NCBI GenBank assembly: GCA_947579605.1
Contig: OX388313.1
Span: 26,043,214-26,107,213, forward strand
Length of the DNA: 64,000 nucleotides
DNA from: Athripsodes cinereus
Lineage: Eukaryota; Arthropoda; Insecta; Trichoptera; Leptoceridae
Direction of reading: 5' to 3'
Under the pieces are notes generated by a model. The model did no database searches. It was not told the DNA's origin and worked only from the letters and a program-made list of their open reading frames with translations. This document shows positions 27,401 to 33,413 of this stretch, one piece after another. Position 1 is the stretch's first letter; each line of letters begins with the position of its first letter. Both the position numbers and the translations under genes were made by a program.

Positions 27401-29356
27401 CATATTCCATTACAAAAATATGTAACAAAAGTGTGAAATATTGTAACTCAGACCTATGCATAATATGTTATCATCTTTCAGATCATTGAAGCGAGGATGA
27501 ATGACGCTTCGTACCTTCTTCCGTCCATCTCGGATGAATATGAAGAGTGTGAATCTCCATCCAAAATGCCTTACCTCATGATTGATCAGGTACGTAATAT
27601 AATACATTAAAGCTTCATAGCAAACATAAGATTAGTTTCACTGGGTTGTTAAAAATGCATCTCAAAACAGTCCTGTGTTTTTTTATTGTAATTTGTTGGT
27701 ATTTATTTTGTAAAACTCCATATTAATAAAAATTAAAAATATGGTATTTGAGTCTTTAGTTTAGTTTGACAAAGATATTGAATTTCAAAACTTAGGTCAC
27801 TCTAATAAATTATTGATAAAAACTCAAATACTTTTTTTGAAGTCCCGTGTTTTATTCTCAGTTTAACCAAATAGATTTAAACATGGTTCAGATTGATTTT
27901 AATAAAATTTAAACCAATTTTATTGATCGCTAGTTGCTTTTCAAGAGTTTTCACTCTCATCTTCCATGAAGAACAGTCAGTTGACGAGATAAATGTGATT
28001 CTATTATGTTTTTGTGGCATAATGTCATGCCCTAAAGTAAAAAATGCTTTTAGGGTGATTGTAAAGTTATTAGAGTATACCATGTCAATGACAGCATTAA
28101 TCAAACTTAAATAAATCTCTTCAGAGGAAAATAAATATGTGTATTCTCATAAATTAAGTTTTATTCTTATACATTCTCATGTTTCTACTTTTTGTTGCAT
28201 TTAGATGGCTCTCTGTGAGTGTCTCAAGTCTTCAGGTATTGATGCATCCAGGCTTCAGGCTGCCAGCCCTTACACAGGAGGATCTGCCATACACAATCTC
28301 AGCAGTCAAAGACACAGCTGGGTCGACTCTGGTACACACGGGAGAGACAGTGTAGCCGACCTTTCGACCAATCAGAATACAGATGTGGATAGTGTCAACA
28401 GTTCTCCTGGAGTACAAAGGGTAATTTTTTTTTACTAACTTTTTAAAAATAATTAGAAATTCAGAATATGAAATTTTAAGGTACTAAGCGAAGTATTTTA
28501 TTGATTTGTAGAAAATTAGTTTTAACTTTAAACATTAAATAATGAAAGATAGTTTGAGAAAGTTCAATCTTCTTCAAGAGTAGTGGTGTTCTTTCATTAT
28601 GTGTTCCCCTCTTGTTAGTTTGTAATACATATTTTATGTTTAAAATTTGCAGCAAAAACTTCCACCACCAGAGCTTACATTTGAGTGCATGCGTCGTATT
28701 TTGGCTGATAATGGAGAGCAGAGAGGCAAGGAGAGAGAGGAGCATGCTCTGAAATTGGCTCAGACATTCAGAACCGCTCCATTTAGTGAACTGCAGACCA
28801 TGACACAGCCAAAGGTAGAGATATCTAATTCTAATGATATAAGACTTTTTTTAAATTTAAAAGGGGAATTGGATCCTGTTTGATTCAATCTTAAGTTGAG
28901 TTTAGGACATGGTACTTTATGGAGGAGCCGCATGGGGATCACAAGTTGTAGTTTGGCGATCTTGGCTTTAGCATGTCATTCTTTCTATCGTAGTGTAAAT
29001 ATTATTTTAATTGGTTAGCAGTCTCAATACAGGCTGCTCAATTGATAATTTTCTGTATTTGTTTATTTCAACGATAATATTCTTTCTTTCTATGCTGTCT
29101 GGTTTACCTTTATTTTAATCAATTGTTAATTTTATTATGTTCATTTTTTCCTCAGCACGATCTTCAACACAAGTTGACAGAAATCTTAAATTCATTGGAT
29201 TGGGAGCCTCCAGTACCTGTGCACGAATCCGGTTCACCTACATCACATTATTCTCCGACCTCGACACGTCCAACTAGTTACAGGAAAAGTTTCCGGGGAC
29301 ACCAGCAAAATATTCCAGCTTACGAGAAGTACTTCCCGGAAATGTTTTTGTATTAA
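6413..29356 (+). CDS. EFR3: EFR3 homologue (rolling blackout / stambha A), 17 coding exons
   Basis: EFR3 is a palmitoylated peripheral plasma-membrane protein that recruits the PI4KIIIalpha-TTC7-FAM126 complex to make plasma-membrane PI4P. In flies it is rolling blackout, needed for phototransduction and synaptic exocytosis. Coding exons: 6413-6422, 19963-20167, 20611-20914, 21399-21497, 22235-22392, 22585-22663, 23126-23321, 23995-24065, 24718-24921, 25507-25679, 25832-25935, 26188-26308, 26535-26670, 27482-27589, 28205-28420, 28653-28814, 29156-29356. Their sum is 2547 nt, or 848 codons plus TAA, with every junction in phase and GT..AG; family members are about 820 aa. The N-terminus has the Cys-Cys-Gly-Cys-Cys cluster typical of the palmitoylation site, then the ALRPRYKRLVDNIFP block. 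Helical-repeat-like sequence fills most of the chain, with a Ser/Thr-rich linker in exon 15. Family assignment is from recognition of these blocks. Confidence 0.93.
7395..7624. mobile_element. hairpin MITE with AAGTGAGGCA ends
   Basis: About 60-nt inverted arms (7395-7455 and 7563-7624) share AAGTGAGGC, a TTTTGACAGA block, CGGTTGGCGAAA and TGTGGT. A TTACA motif flanks both sides loosely, so the target duplication is uncertain. It may sit inside a larger element at about 7180-7985, whose ends share CATTCACATT- and GTTCACATT-like motifs. Confidence 0.55.
8018..8165 (+). pseudogene. LINE 'D' 3'-end fragment
   Basis: The nucleotide sequence matches the 3' end of the LINE fragment at 45240-45531. 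Shared words include GACCACGTGGATCAAATTCT, GGAGGAAGCGAAAGAAGTA and GGCGTTCCATTCTCTCTGC. Frameshifts and stops break the frame. Confidence 0.7.
9380..9605. repeat. repeat B fragment (-) followed by element A copy (+)
   Basis: 9390-9470 carries an inverted B fragment (CCCATTCTGAATGTTTTG, then GGATGACCTGCATG). From about 9478 an element A relative follows, with TAGTTGGAAGATATCGC, GCGATAAACTCGCCC and a TTATTATTATT tail. Confidence 0.6.
9648..10262. mobile_element. hAT-type non-autonomous element with 8-bp duplication
   Basis: The flanks GGTATAGA (9640-9647) and GGTATAGA (10263-10270) are identical. The ends are TAGTGATGTGAGTAGAG and, inverted, TAGTGTTGTGGAATTCTC. Subterminal arrays of GAGAAATTTCTC palindromes lie at 9670-9740 and 10180-10250. 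It is a sister of the copy at 4208-4736 and has no transposase. Confidence 0.85.
10908..11235 (+). repeat. element A fragment followed by repeat B copy
   Basis: 10908-10975 resembles element A (GGAAGATATC, GATAAACTTACCC). 10984-11235 is a full-length-like B copy, from CATGCCATTTCCTACAAGTG to GAGTGGGAGACC and CCACGG. Confidence 0.65.
13440..13660 (-). pseudogene. LINE 'C' 3'-end fragment
   Basis: Its reverse complement matches the 3' region of the LINE decoded at 56004-56330, including CCTCTTTCACAATACACCG and GGAGCACAGGGCAGAAAC seen on the + strand, and it ends in an (ATC/GAT)n tract at 13443-13456. It lies inside EFR3 intron 1, antisense to that gene. Confidence 0.75.
13765..13935 (-). repeat. 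repeat B copy, reverse orientation
   Basis: Inverted B landmarks are present: CCACTCTTTTCTGTAAGTTTT, CGAGAATCCTGTGAAA and a TTATTGGTGC block. It is diverged. Confidence 0.6.
14205..14380 (+). pseudogene. LINE 'D' 3'-end fragment
   Basis: It shares GGAGGAAGCGAAAGAAGTA, GCAAGGATAGATCAATATG and GGGACACAGTGTGAGGGTA with the fragments at 8018 and 45240. It ends with GGTATAGATAG, consistent with the GATA-like tail of that LINE. Confidence 0.7.
15475..15973. mobile_element. piggyBac-like MITE with TTAA duplication
   Basis: TTAA stands at 15471-15474 and 15974-15977. The ends read CAACTTAGCTGC and, inverted, CCACTTAACTGC. The left end carries two copies of GGATTAC plus a near-palindrome ending GTATGCATGTAA (15487 and 15531), exactly 44 bp apart. 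The interior has a GC-rich patch near 15707-15730 and no ORF. Confidence 0.7.
16040..16320. repeat. two repeat B pieces in opposite orientation
   Basis: 16040-16175 is a reverse B piece and 16176-16290 a forward piece. The forward copy seems to resume after the Penelope remnant, at about 16985 with GGGATGTTTTACGAATACC, so the Penelope element probably inserted into it. Confidence 0.55.
16341..16977. mobile_element. Penelope-like remnant flanked by inverted arms
   Basis: Arms of about 195 nt (16341-16535 and 16785-16977) are near-perfect inverted copies, with one outer edge reading CATATTTGATATCAATAAAAC. Inside each arm lies a hairpin TCAAG-CTAA-CTTGA followed by GAAAGCGCT, the position of a hammerhead ribozyme in Penelope pseudo-LTRs. 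The core before the hairpin reads TTGAAAA instead of CTGANGA, so the ribozyme is degenerate. The interior encodes a Penelope C-terminal piece on the - strand. Confidence 0.7.
16540..16737 (-). pseudogene. Penelope-like C-terminal fragment (endonuclease side)
   Basis: The 65-codon open stretch has the pattern ADHCISHNHNFD ... VRVLHSENRYRKLITLETLEI ... N, which matches the region at the GIY-YIG end of Penelope-like polyproteins. There is no reverse transcriptase part here. It is a truncated, non-autonomous piece. Confidence 0.6.
18247..18913. mobile_element. piggyBac-like MITE with TTAA duplication
   Basis: TTAA stands at 18243-18246 and 18914-18917. The ends read CCTGTAAAGGAG and, inverted, CCTGTTCGTGAG. 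The left end carries GGAGTAC plus the perfect palindrome ACGCACCGGTGCGT twice (palindromes at 18264-18277 and 18308-18321), 44 bp apart. There is no transposase ORF. Confidence 0.6.
19163..19322. repeat. 80-bp tandem duplication
   Basis: Two nearly identical 80-bp units contain TCTCTGAATGGTTGTTGATT and ACTTTGGTGACTACTACAAG. A third begins and breaks off at about 19323. It lies in EFR3 intron 1, about 640 bp before exon 2. Confidence 0.85.
19963..20167 (+). CDS. EFR3: EFR3 coding exon 2
   Basis: It encodes the CCGCC cluster and the conserved RPRYKRLVDNIFPVNP to QKACRDIYRKRN block. It enters with GT completing Gly from exon 1 and leaves with GG before donor GTATGA. Confidence 0.93.
20611..20914 (+). 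CDS. EFR3: EFR3 coding exon 3
   Basis: The acceptor is TTTCTTCCAG. The first C completes Gly, then the sequence reads LVIIAMEAMDKLLAACHAQT and on through DTPSYHRRYDFFVSQF, a strongly conserved family block. It ends GIKGLQ before GTATGA, in phase 0. Confidence 0.93.
21029..21320 (+). mobile_element. tRNA-derived SINE in EFR3 intron 3
   Basis: It has the B box GGTTCGATTCC within CCCGGGTTCGATTCCCAGCC and shares its head, body and the GGGACTAACTCGATCTGTGTG segment with the SINE at 51061-51590. It is degenerate at the A-box side. Confidence 0.75.
21399..21497 (+). CDS. EFR3: EFR3 coding exon 4
   Basis: 33 codons in phase 0 at both ends: GVVRKTASDDLVENIWEAQH to SLLYNMQ, a conserved helical-repeat segment. 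Confidence 0.92.
21739..22078. mobile_element. hAT MITE with perfect 16-bp ends and 8-bp duplication
   Basis: Both ends are TAGTGATGTAACGAAT, inverted without mismatch. GTGTATAC flanks both sides (21731-21738 and 22079-22086). The subterminal zones are rich in GCGAATRC words. The interior shares CTCGGTTTTC..AAAGAATRTTTTC and ACCGAATATCCGATACT with the element at 58722-59078. It is probably recent, given its intact ends. Confidence 0.92.
22235..22392 (+). CDS. EFR3: EFR3 coding exon 5
   Basis: It begins NCQFEKLNQGS, carries an acidic SMEVDEEGQES linker, then the RELVRRASFGHIKSVLRPVL block. It ends with AA before GTAAGT, completed by G in exon 6. Confidence 0.92.
22585..22663 (+). CDS. EFR3: EFR3 coding exon 6
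   Basis: It encodes KHFDNHKLWVPNDFAIHTF to MFSIQ. The strong acceptor TTTTTAATTGCAG and donor GTAAGT flank it. Confidence 0.92.
22745..22830 (-). mobile_element. tRNA-like SINE head fragment
   Basis: On the - strand it reads a B box GGTTCGATTCT preceded by a GGTCGTGGG stretch and an anticodon-arm-like GCCTTGTAAGC. Only the tRNA-related head is clear. Confidence 0.5.
23126..23321 (+). CDS. EFR3: EFR3 coding exon 7
   Basis: It encodes AQYSYTVVETLMTHLDDD through RVRTAVAEVLAKIIAIAAGGS to Val-Gly, split after the first base of Gly before GTAAGA. Confidence 0.92.
23400..23690 (-). repeat. dispersed repeat 'F' (LINE-tail-like)
   Basis: A second copy lies at 46080-46290. They share GATGCTGCCCAACTAGGTA, ATCCTGTACT, CTCACAAACATATCATTCA and an AAAAAGCATTCATC block. 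The T-rich edge at 23420-23460 suggests a reversed poly(A)-type 3' end. Coding capacity is absent. Confidence 0.7.
23995..24065 (+). CDS. EFR3: EFR3 coding exon 8
   Basis: GT completes Gly, then PSVLEIINSLMTHLRASVTR to DSQ, ending before GTAAGG in phase 0. Confidence 0.92.
24225..24345 (-). repeat. element A copy, reverse, in EFR3 intron 8
   Basis: Reversed tail and body words (TTGTTTATTCTTCACTGTACA, then ATCTTCCAACTAAACC) identify it. It is diverged. Confidence 0.6.
24480..24650 (-). mobile_element. SINE copy related to 3733-3905, reverse
   Basis: GGGTTTGTAATAAACTC, CACCTTCACATTAAGC and a reversed B-box-like region GGAATTCAACCCTCGATCTC are shared with that SINE. It is strongly diverged. 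Confidence 0.5.
24718..24921 (+). CDS. EFR3: EFR3 coding exon 9
   Basis: 68 codons: NETDEKQYQEALINALGEFA through MSKIPYHP, a Gly-rich GGGGKHKPKKGD turn, to LLKSLLK. The donor is GTTTAT, weaker than the others; it is set by continuity with VGSKYKTTQLSKAFP in exon 10. Confidence 0.9.
25507..25679 (+). CDS. EFR3: EFR3 coding exon 10
   Basis: It encodes VGSKYKTTQLSKAFPVSFLE through RILVQQILHQLLDRK to SIM and AG of Ser, before GTACTT. Confidence 0.92.
25832..25935 (+). CDS. EFR3: EFR3 coding exon 11
   Basis: T completes Ser, then VSIVDLELNLEKSSRPDLIF to SSLYD and the first base of Gly, before GTAAAC. Confidence 0.92.
25962..26095 (-). repeat. element A copy, reverse, in EFR3 intron 11
   Basis: The reversed tail TTATTTATATATTTCTTCACTG is followed by GAGGGCGAGTTTATCGCTG and ATCTTTCAACTAACC. 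Confidence 0.65.
26188..26308 (+). CDS. EFR3: EFR3 coding exon 12
   Basis: GT completes Gly, then LQVENNTAENIEAIYTTLAL to DMLQFVL and GG before GTTGGT. The donor is placed so that C at 26535 completes Gly. Confidence 0.9.
26535..26670 (+). CDS. EFR3: EFR3 coding exon 13
   Basis: It encodes VQHLALTNPALTRSRRYQLH through LALVPHTLQLSALDEYAKK, ending before GTAATA in phase 0. Confidence 0.92.
26690..27050 (-). pseudogene. decayed LINE 'C' reverse-transcriptase C-terminal fragment
   Basis: The + strand shares CCTTCTAAGACA(T/C)TT..TTTTC and the GTGTATTRTG..AG(A/G)GACG-type words with 56004-56330. Many stops interrupt the - strand frame. It lies in EFR3 intron 13. Confidence 0.55.
27330..27395. repeat. 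AGATCTTATAGATCTAATA simple repeat
   Basis: Short imperfect iterations of ATAGATCT-like units lie in EFR3 intron 13. The repeat has no evident role. Confidence 0.7.
27482..27589 (+). CDS. EFR3: EFR3 coding exon 14
   Basis: 36 codons: IIEARMNDASYLLPSISDEY, an acidic EECESPSK stretch, to MPYLMIDQ before GTACGT. Confidence 0.92.
28205..28420 (+). CDS. EFR3: EFR3 coding exon 15 (Ser/Thr-rich linker)
   Basis: 72 codons: MALCECLKSSGIDASRLQAA, then a polar region with SSQRHSWVD and repeated Ser/Asn to SSPGVQR. Low-complexity Ser/Thr content suggests a disordered, possibly phosphorylated loop (inference). Confidence 0.9.
28653..28814 (+). CDS. EFR3: EFR3 coding exon 16
   Basis: 54 codons: QKLPPPELTFECMRRILADN through a Lys/Arg/Glu helix to PFSELQTMTQPK before GTAGAG. 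Confidence 0.92.
29156..29356 (+). CDS. EFR3: EFR3 coding exon 17 (C-terminus)
   Basis: The acceptor is TTTTTTCCTCAG. It encodes HDLQHKLTEILNSLDWEPPV, a Ser/Pro/Thr-rich tail, and ends AYEKYFPEMFLY before TAA at 29354-29356. Confidence 0.93.
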   Translation, partial: HDLQHKLTEILNSLDWEPPVPVHESGSPTSHYSPTSTRPTSYRKSFRGHQQNIPAYEKYFPEMFLY

Positions 29357-29700
29357 GAATAACTAATCCTTCCCTTTTGCGATAGTTTTGAAGAAATCAG
29401 TATTGAATGAGGGTTGATTTAGTTAACCAGTGGTTATTTATTAGGTGTGGCATGTAATATAGTAATATCTACCCTGTGCTCCTGAGAGAAACGTTGAAGG
29501 GCATAAATAAATGTTGTGATGAAAAAAGTAATTCACTATATTGTGAATTTAAAATATTTTAGTAAATTTTGATTTCAGTTTTTGCATTTCCTAAATTATT
29601 GAAAAGAATCTCATAGTGTTATTGAAGGCATTGTAAGCAGTTTAATCAATTTGTATGTTCAAATAAAAGTCTAGTTACCATGAAGGTGGGCTCAATTGTT
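29357..29700 (+). terminator. EFR3 3' UTR with poly(A) signal
   Basis: AATAAA lies at 29662-29667, about 310 nt after the stop. A short LINE C scrap (CCTGTGCTCCTGAGAGAAACG) lies inside the UTR at about 29473-29493. Which signal is used cannot be told from sequence. Confidence 0.5.
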
Positions 29701-30084
29701 TGTCGTTTACAGGCCCAATTGTTAATGAAATAATGTAGAAGAAATGTTAACGTACATTTGAAGGTTTGAGAGGGATGAAAGTTTGTGGATGAATAAGAAT
29801 GTGTTTACTGCTCAGTCCTTTTTGTCTACCATGTTAGAAATGACATTGGACGAGGAAGAGACATGGAGGTTTCCAGTGATATTTGTTATTTATGTAATAA
29901 ATCGTTGCTGCATGTGCAATGTGGACTATGTGACATTCTCAATATTTTGTGACATTCCTGAAATTGACTGCTTAATTATTTTATCAAGTAGAAATATTAG
30001 ACACAATAAAATATGTATCAAGCAATAAAAAATACTATTAAATAGTTTTTCAATAATGTTTTTATTCAAATAAGTTAAATAGAA

Positions 30085-30185
30085 CACAATTGGGTGTCCG
30101 AAACTGGATTTTACTTGCTTAGAAGTGACTAACGCACTCATCTTTCAAGTGAAGTGGCGTAGGTTCAATTCCAATGAAGGGAGTT
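30085..30185 (+). repeat. SINE-like piece with B-box-like motif
   Basis: ACACAATTGGGTGTC..GAACTGG-like sequence is shared with 46305 and 55669, followed by GTAGGTTCAATTCC, a B-box-like word. It abuts the 3' tail of the CR1 element. Confidence 0.45.
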
Positions 30186-30449
30186 TGATTGTATATTATA
30201 TTATTGTATATTGTATATCATCAGCCGTAGGCCCAGTCCGGGCACTTGGATTCGTCAAAAGCATTACAATTTTTGATTAAAAAATATAAAAAGATATAAA
30301 AAAGAATATAAAAATGATATAAAAAAGAAACAGACATTCAGTAAATTTATAGGTCATTGCAAATCGGAGTGTAAATGGCTCAGATTTGCAAATCGTCAGA
30401 CATAGGCAGACAACAAGAGACAACAAAGAATTACAGATTTACAAAATAT

Positions 30450-33413
30450 TTAAATGCTAATAGAGTCATTTGCTCGATTCAGCATTTCGTCAATCGTGTA
30501 AAAGGATTGCTCAACGAGATACTCCTTCACCCTCCCACGAAACGCCTCCAAGCCCAAGGCCCTCACATCTTCAGGCAGCTTGTTAAACAACCGCACACTG
30601 AGGCACACAAAGCTTTTGCTGACCTTTGCCAACCTATGCTCGATTGCACGAACATCATTTTTATGTCTAGTGTCATAGGCGTGCTGATCCGAATTTAGGG
30701 GAGTGTTTGGCAAGTTTTTCCGGGCAAAAGTCATGCACTCTATGATATATGCACCGGCCAAGGTCAATACACCCAGCTCTCGAAAGGAGTTTCGACAACT
30801 GTCTCCCGGCTTCAGCCCCATTAATACTCGTATGGCCCTTTTTTGTAAGAGAAATATTCTTCTTGCTTCACCTACCCCGCCCCAGAACAGCACCCCATAT
30901 GACATGATGCTGTGAAAGTAGGCATGGTATATGGACTTTGCCGCCTCAAAACCGCAGGTCTCTTTAATTTTTTTAATTGCGAAAATTGCGGAATTTAATT
31001 TCCCGGCCAGCTCCTCAATGTGCGCCGTCCACCGCAATCTCCTGTCAATCTTAACTCCTAAGAATTTACAATTGTCAACTATAGCTAGTTGGCGCTCAGA
31101 CAGAGCCGCCGTGACTGGGTCGGGCGCAGAGGACTGTCTCAGTGAGAAGTGAATAGTATTCGTTTTCGTCACATTCAGGACAAGATCATTTTCCCTGAAC
31201 CACTCGCCCACTCTGTCCAGGACACTTAAGGTGTTGCGAATCGTTTTCTCTTTTTCAATACCATCCTGGATCAATATCGAGGTATCGTCTGCGAACATAA
31301 CTATTTTTTGACCTTCCTCGATACAGCCTGGTAGGTCGTTCACATAAATTAAAAAGAGCAAGGGCCCCAGTATCGAACCTTGGGGAACGCCGCAGACTAT
31401 CGCTCTCTCAGTCGACCTGACACCGTTTACCTCTGTGATCTGTCTACGGTCATCCAAATACGATCTGAGAAATTGATTCTCAGTGCCCCTCACTCCGTAT
31501 AGAGTGAGCTTTTCTAGTAGAATTTTATGGTTCACACAATCAAATGCCTTTGACAGATCACAGAAGACTCCATATGTATCGCGCTTCTGATCCAGAGATT
31601 CAAGAACTGTCTGGAGTAGGGACGAAATCCCGTCGACCGTACTTTTTCCCTTTTGGAAACCAAATTGGAGTGAATTTAGGGTATTATTGTGAACAAAAAA
31701 GTGGGCGAGCTGTGCAGTGACCATTCTCTCAAGAAGCTTACTAATCACCGGCAGGATCGAGATGGGTCTGTAGTTTCCGGGGTCAGTTGGGTCACCCTTT
31801 TTATGTATAGGGACAACCCTAGCCATTTTTAAGAGATCCGGAAAAATCCCCTGCTCAAGGCTCAAATTAAACAATTTTGCTAGACATGGTGCAAGGCAAT
31901 GAATAATGGATTTAAGTAATTTAGTTGATATATTCCAGAGGTCTGTGGATCCTTTTGATTTTAAATTTTTACAGGTATTTAATACGTCCTGTGTGGATAT
32001 TGGCCTAAACTTGAAAGTAGTCTCTACAGAATCTATACACTTATATTTATTGGTTACAACCGAGGAAGGGCCTGATGCCTGAATCAGGGATGATGCTGCA
32101 CTTACAAAATATTCGTTAAAGTAATTTGATATGGCCAGTTTATCGGAACCATCTATGCCGCCTACAGTGATGAGATCCGCCTCATGAGAGTGCTCAATGG
32201 ATCTACCCGTTTCCTCTTTAATAACATTCCATGTTGCTCTAATTGGATTTTTTGATAGCATTATTTTGCGGCTAAGAAATCTTTTTTTTGCCTCTTTACA
32301 CACTGCTTTGAATATGGCACTGTATCTACGTACTAAATTTGTAATTTCTTCAGAATTTTTCAATCTTTTTTGCTCGTACAATTGGAACAAATTTCTCCTT
32401 GATATCCGTATACCAGGAGTAGCCCAACATTCAAAAGATTTCTTAGTCATACACTTTGTTTTCTTTACAGGAAAATTATGATTCAATTCCAAAAGGATTA
32501 ATTTGAACAATTCACTAAAAACCAAATTTACATTTTTGTTGTCGACTGCCAAAGAGCAAACAGTATGGGCAACAGATTGTTGGAAATTATTTATGCTTTC
32601 CTCGGTACAAATTCTCCTGGAAATACATTTTTTTACAACTGGTTTACATTTAATATTCTCAATTTTAAATTCAATCATTTGCCCATAATGGTCTGATCTG
32701 ATTATATCAACAAGGTGAGAATTAATCAAGTTTACATCTGTAAAAACATTGTCAATGCAAGTGGCTGTACTATTTGTTACTCTAGTAGGTGCAAGAATGC
32801 TACGCGTCAAACAGAAACTACTCATAATATCCACAAAATTGTTCTTGTTGTTTGTGTCAGTGTCTAGATCTATATTGAAATCACCACATACAATTAGGCG
32901 CTTATTATTATTTAAACTTAAAATATTCAGGGCATTTTCCAGTGTACTGAGGAATGAGTCAACGTTTCCAGATGGTGCTCTGTACACTGAGACAACTACA
33001 ATATTATTCATTTCAACACAACTGATCTCACAGTGCTTTTCTAATGACAGTTTCACAATGTCTACCCTGTTTTTTGCTCGCCATTTATTATTTACAAATA
33101 TAAGAGATCCCCCTCTTGTTGTTTTTTCTCTACTAAAGTTACTAATGATACTAAAGTTAGATATATTGTGACACACGACCTCAGACTCGCACAACCATGA
33201 CTCAGTGATGCACAACACATCCAACCCATCCAATACCGGCGAAGTGTTCAACTCGTGGAGTTTGCCACGCAGGCCCTGGACGTTCTGATGTGCGACTGTG
33301 AAGGTACTGCCATGTTGTGTCTTTGATTTTGGCCTAAAAAAGACCTGCTTGTCCTCGCCACTGGTGTTATCTGCTGCACTGTGTCTGCTAGTGGTAATGG
33401 AGAATCCCCGTGG
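30450..33413 (-). CDS. CR1 ORF2: endonuclease and reverse transcriptase
   Basis: The frame is open from 33413 to TAA at 30450 (987 codons). It begins in overlap with ORF1 and has no ATG before the endonuclease. Order: QNVQGLRGK (endonuclease start), ITESW with the catalytic Glu, VCGDFNID, IRSDHYGQM (Ser-Asp-His), then the RT core with VPIHKKGDPTDPGNYRPIS, FCDLSKAFDCVNH, GVPQGSILGPLLF and FADD (31295-31284), then a C-terminal region ending near RHKNDVRA and a short tail. The endonuclease nicks target DNA and the RT copies the RNA from the nick (target-primed reverse transcription). All catalytic landmarks seen are intact. Expression probably needs -1 frameshifting from ORF1, giving a fusion of about 1361 residues. 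Confidence 0.93.
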   Translation of the reverse strand, partial: PRGFSITTSRHSAADNTSGEDKQVFFRPKSKTQHGSTFTVAHQNVQGLRGKLHELNTSPVLDGLDVLCITESWLCESEVVCHNISNFSIISNFSREKTTRGGSLIFVNNKWRAKNRVDIVKLSLEKHCEISCVEMNNIVVVSVYRAPSGNVDSFLSTLENALNILSLNNNKRLIVCGDFNIDLDTDTNNKNNFVDIMSSFCLTRSILAPTRVTNSTATCIDNVFTDVNLINSHLVDIIRSDHYGQMIEFKIENIKCKPVVKKCISRRICTEESINNFQQSVAHTVCSLAVDNKNVNLVFSELFKLILLELNHNFPVKKTKCMTKKSFECWATPGIRISRRNLFQLYEQKRLKNSEEITNLVRRYSAIFKAVCKEAKKRFLSRKIMLSKNPIRATWNVIKEETGRSIEHSHEADLITVGGIDGSDKLAISNYFNEYFVSAASSLIQASGPSSVVTNKYKCIDSVETTFKFRPISTQDVLNTCKNLKSKGSTDLWNISTKLLKSIIHCLAPCLAKLFNLSLEQGIFPDLLKMARVVPIHKKGDPTDPGNYRPISILPVISKLLERMVTAQLAHFFVHNNTLNSLQFGFQKGKSTVDGISSLLQTVLESLDQKRDTYGVFCDLSKAFDCVNHKILLEKLTLYGVRGTENQFLRSYLDDRRQITEVNGVRSTERAIVCGVPQGSILGPLLFLIYVNDLPGCIEEGQKIVMFADDTSILIQDGIEKEKTIRNTLSVLDRVGEWFRENDLVLNVTKTNTIHFSLRQSSAPDPVTAALSERQLAIVDNCKFLGVKIDRRLRWTAHIEELAGKLNSAIFAIKKIKETCGFEAAKSIYHAYFHSIMSYGVLFWGGVGEARRIFLLQKRAIRVLMGLKPGDSCRNSFRELGVLTLAGAYIIECMTFARKNLPNTPLNSDQHAYDTRHKNDVRAIEHRLAKVSKSFVCLSVRLFNKLPEDVRALGLEAFRGRVKEYLVEQSFYTIDEMLNRANDSISI

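Noticed and set aside
28205..28207. ATG at exon 15 as an independent start
   Set aside because: It directly follows an acceptor and the frame continues from exon 14; there is no promoter signal.
33251..33253. TTG at 33251 as the CR1 ORF2 start
   Set aside because: The conserved endonuclease start QNVQGLRGK lies upstream in the same open frame, so the ORF must begin earlier.
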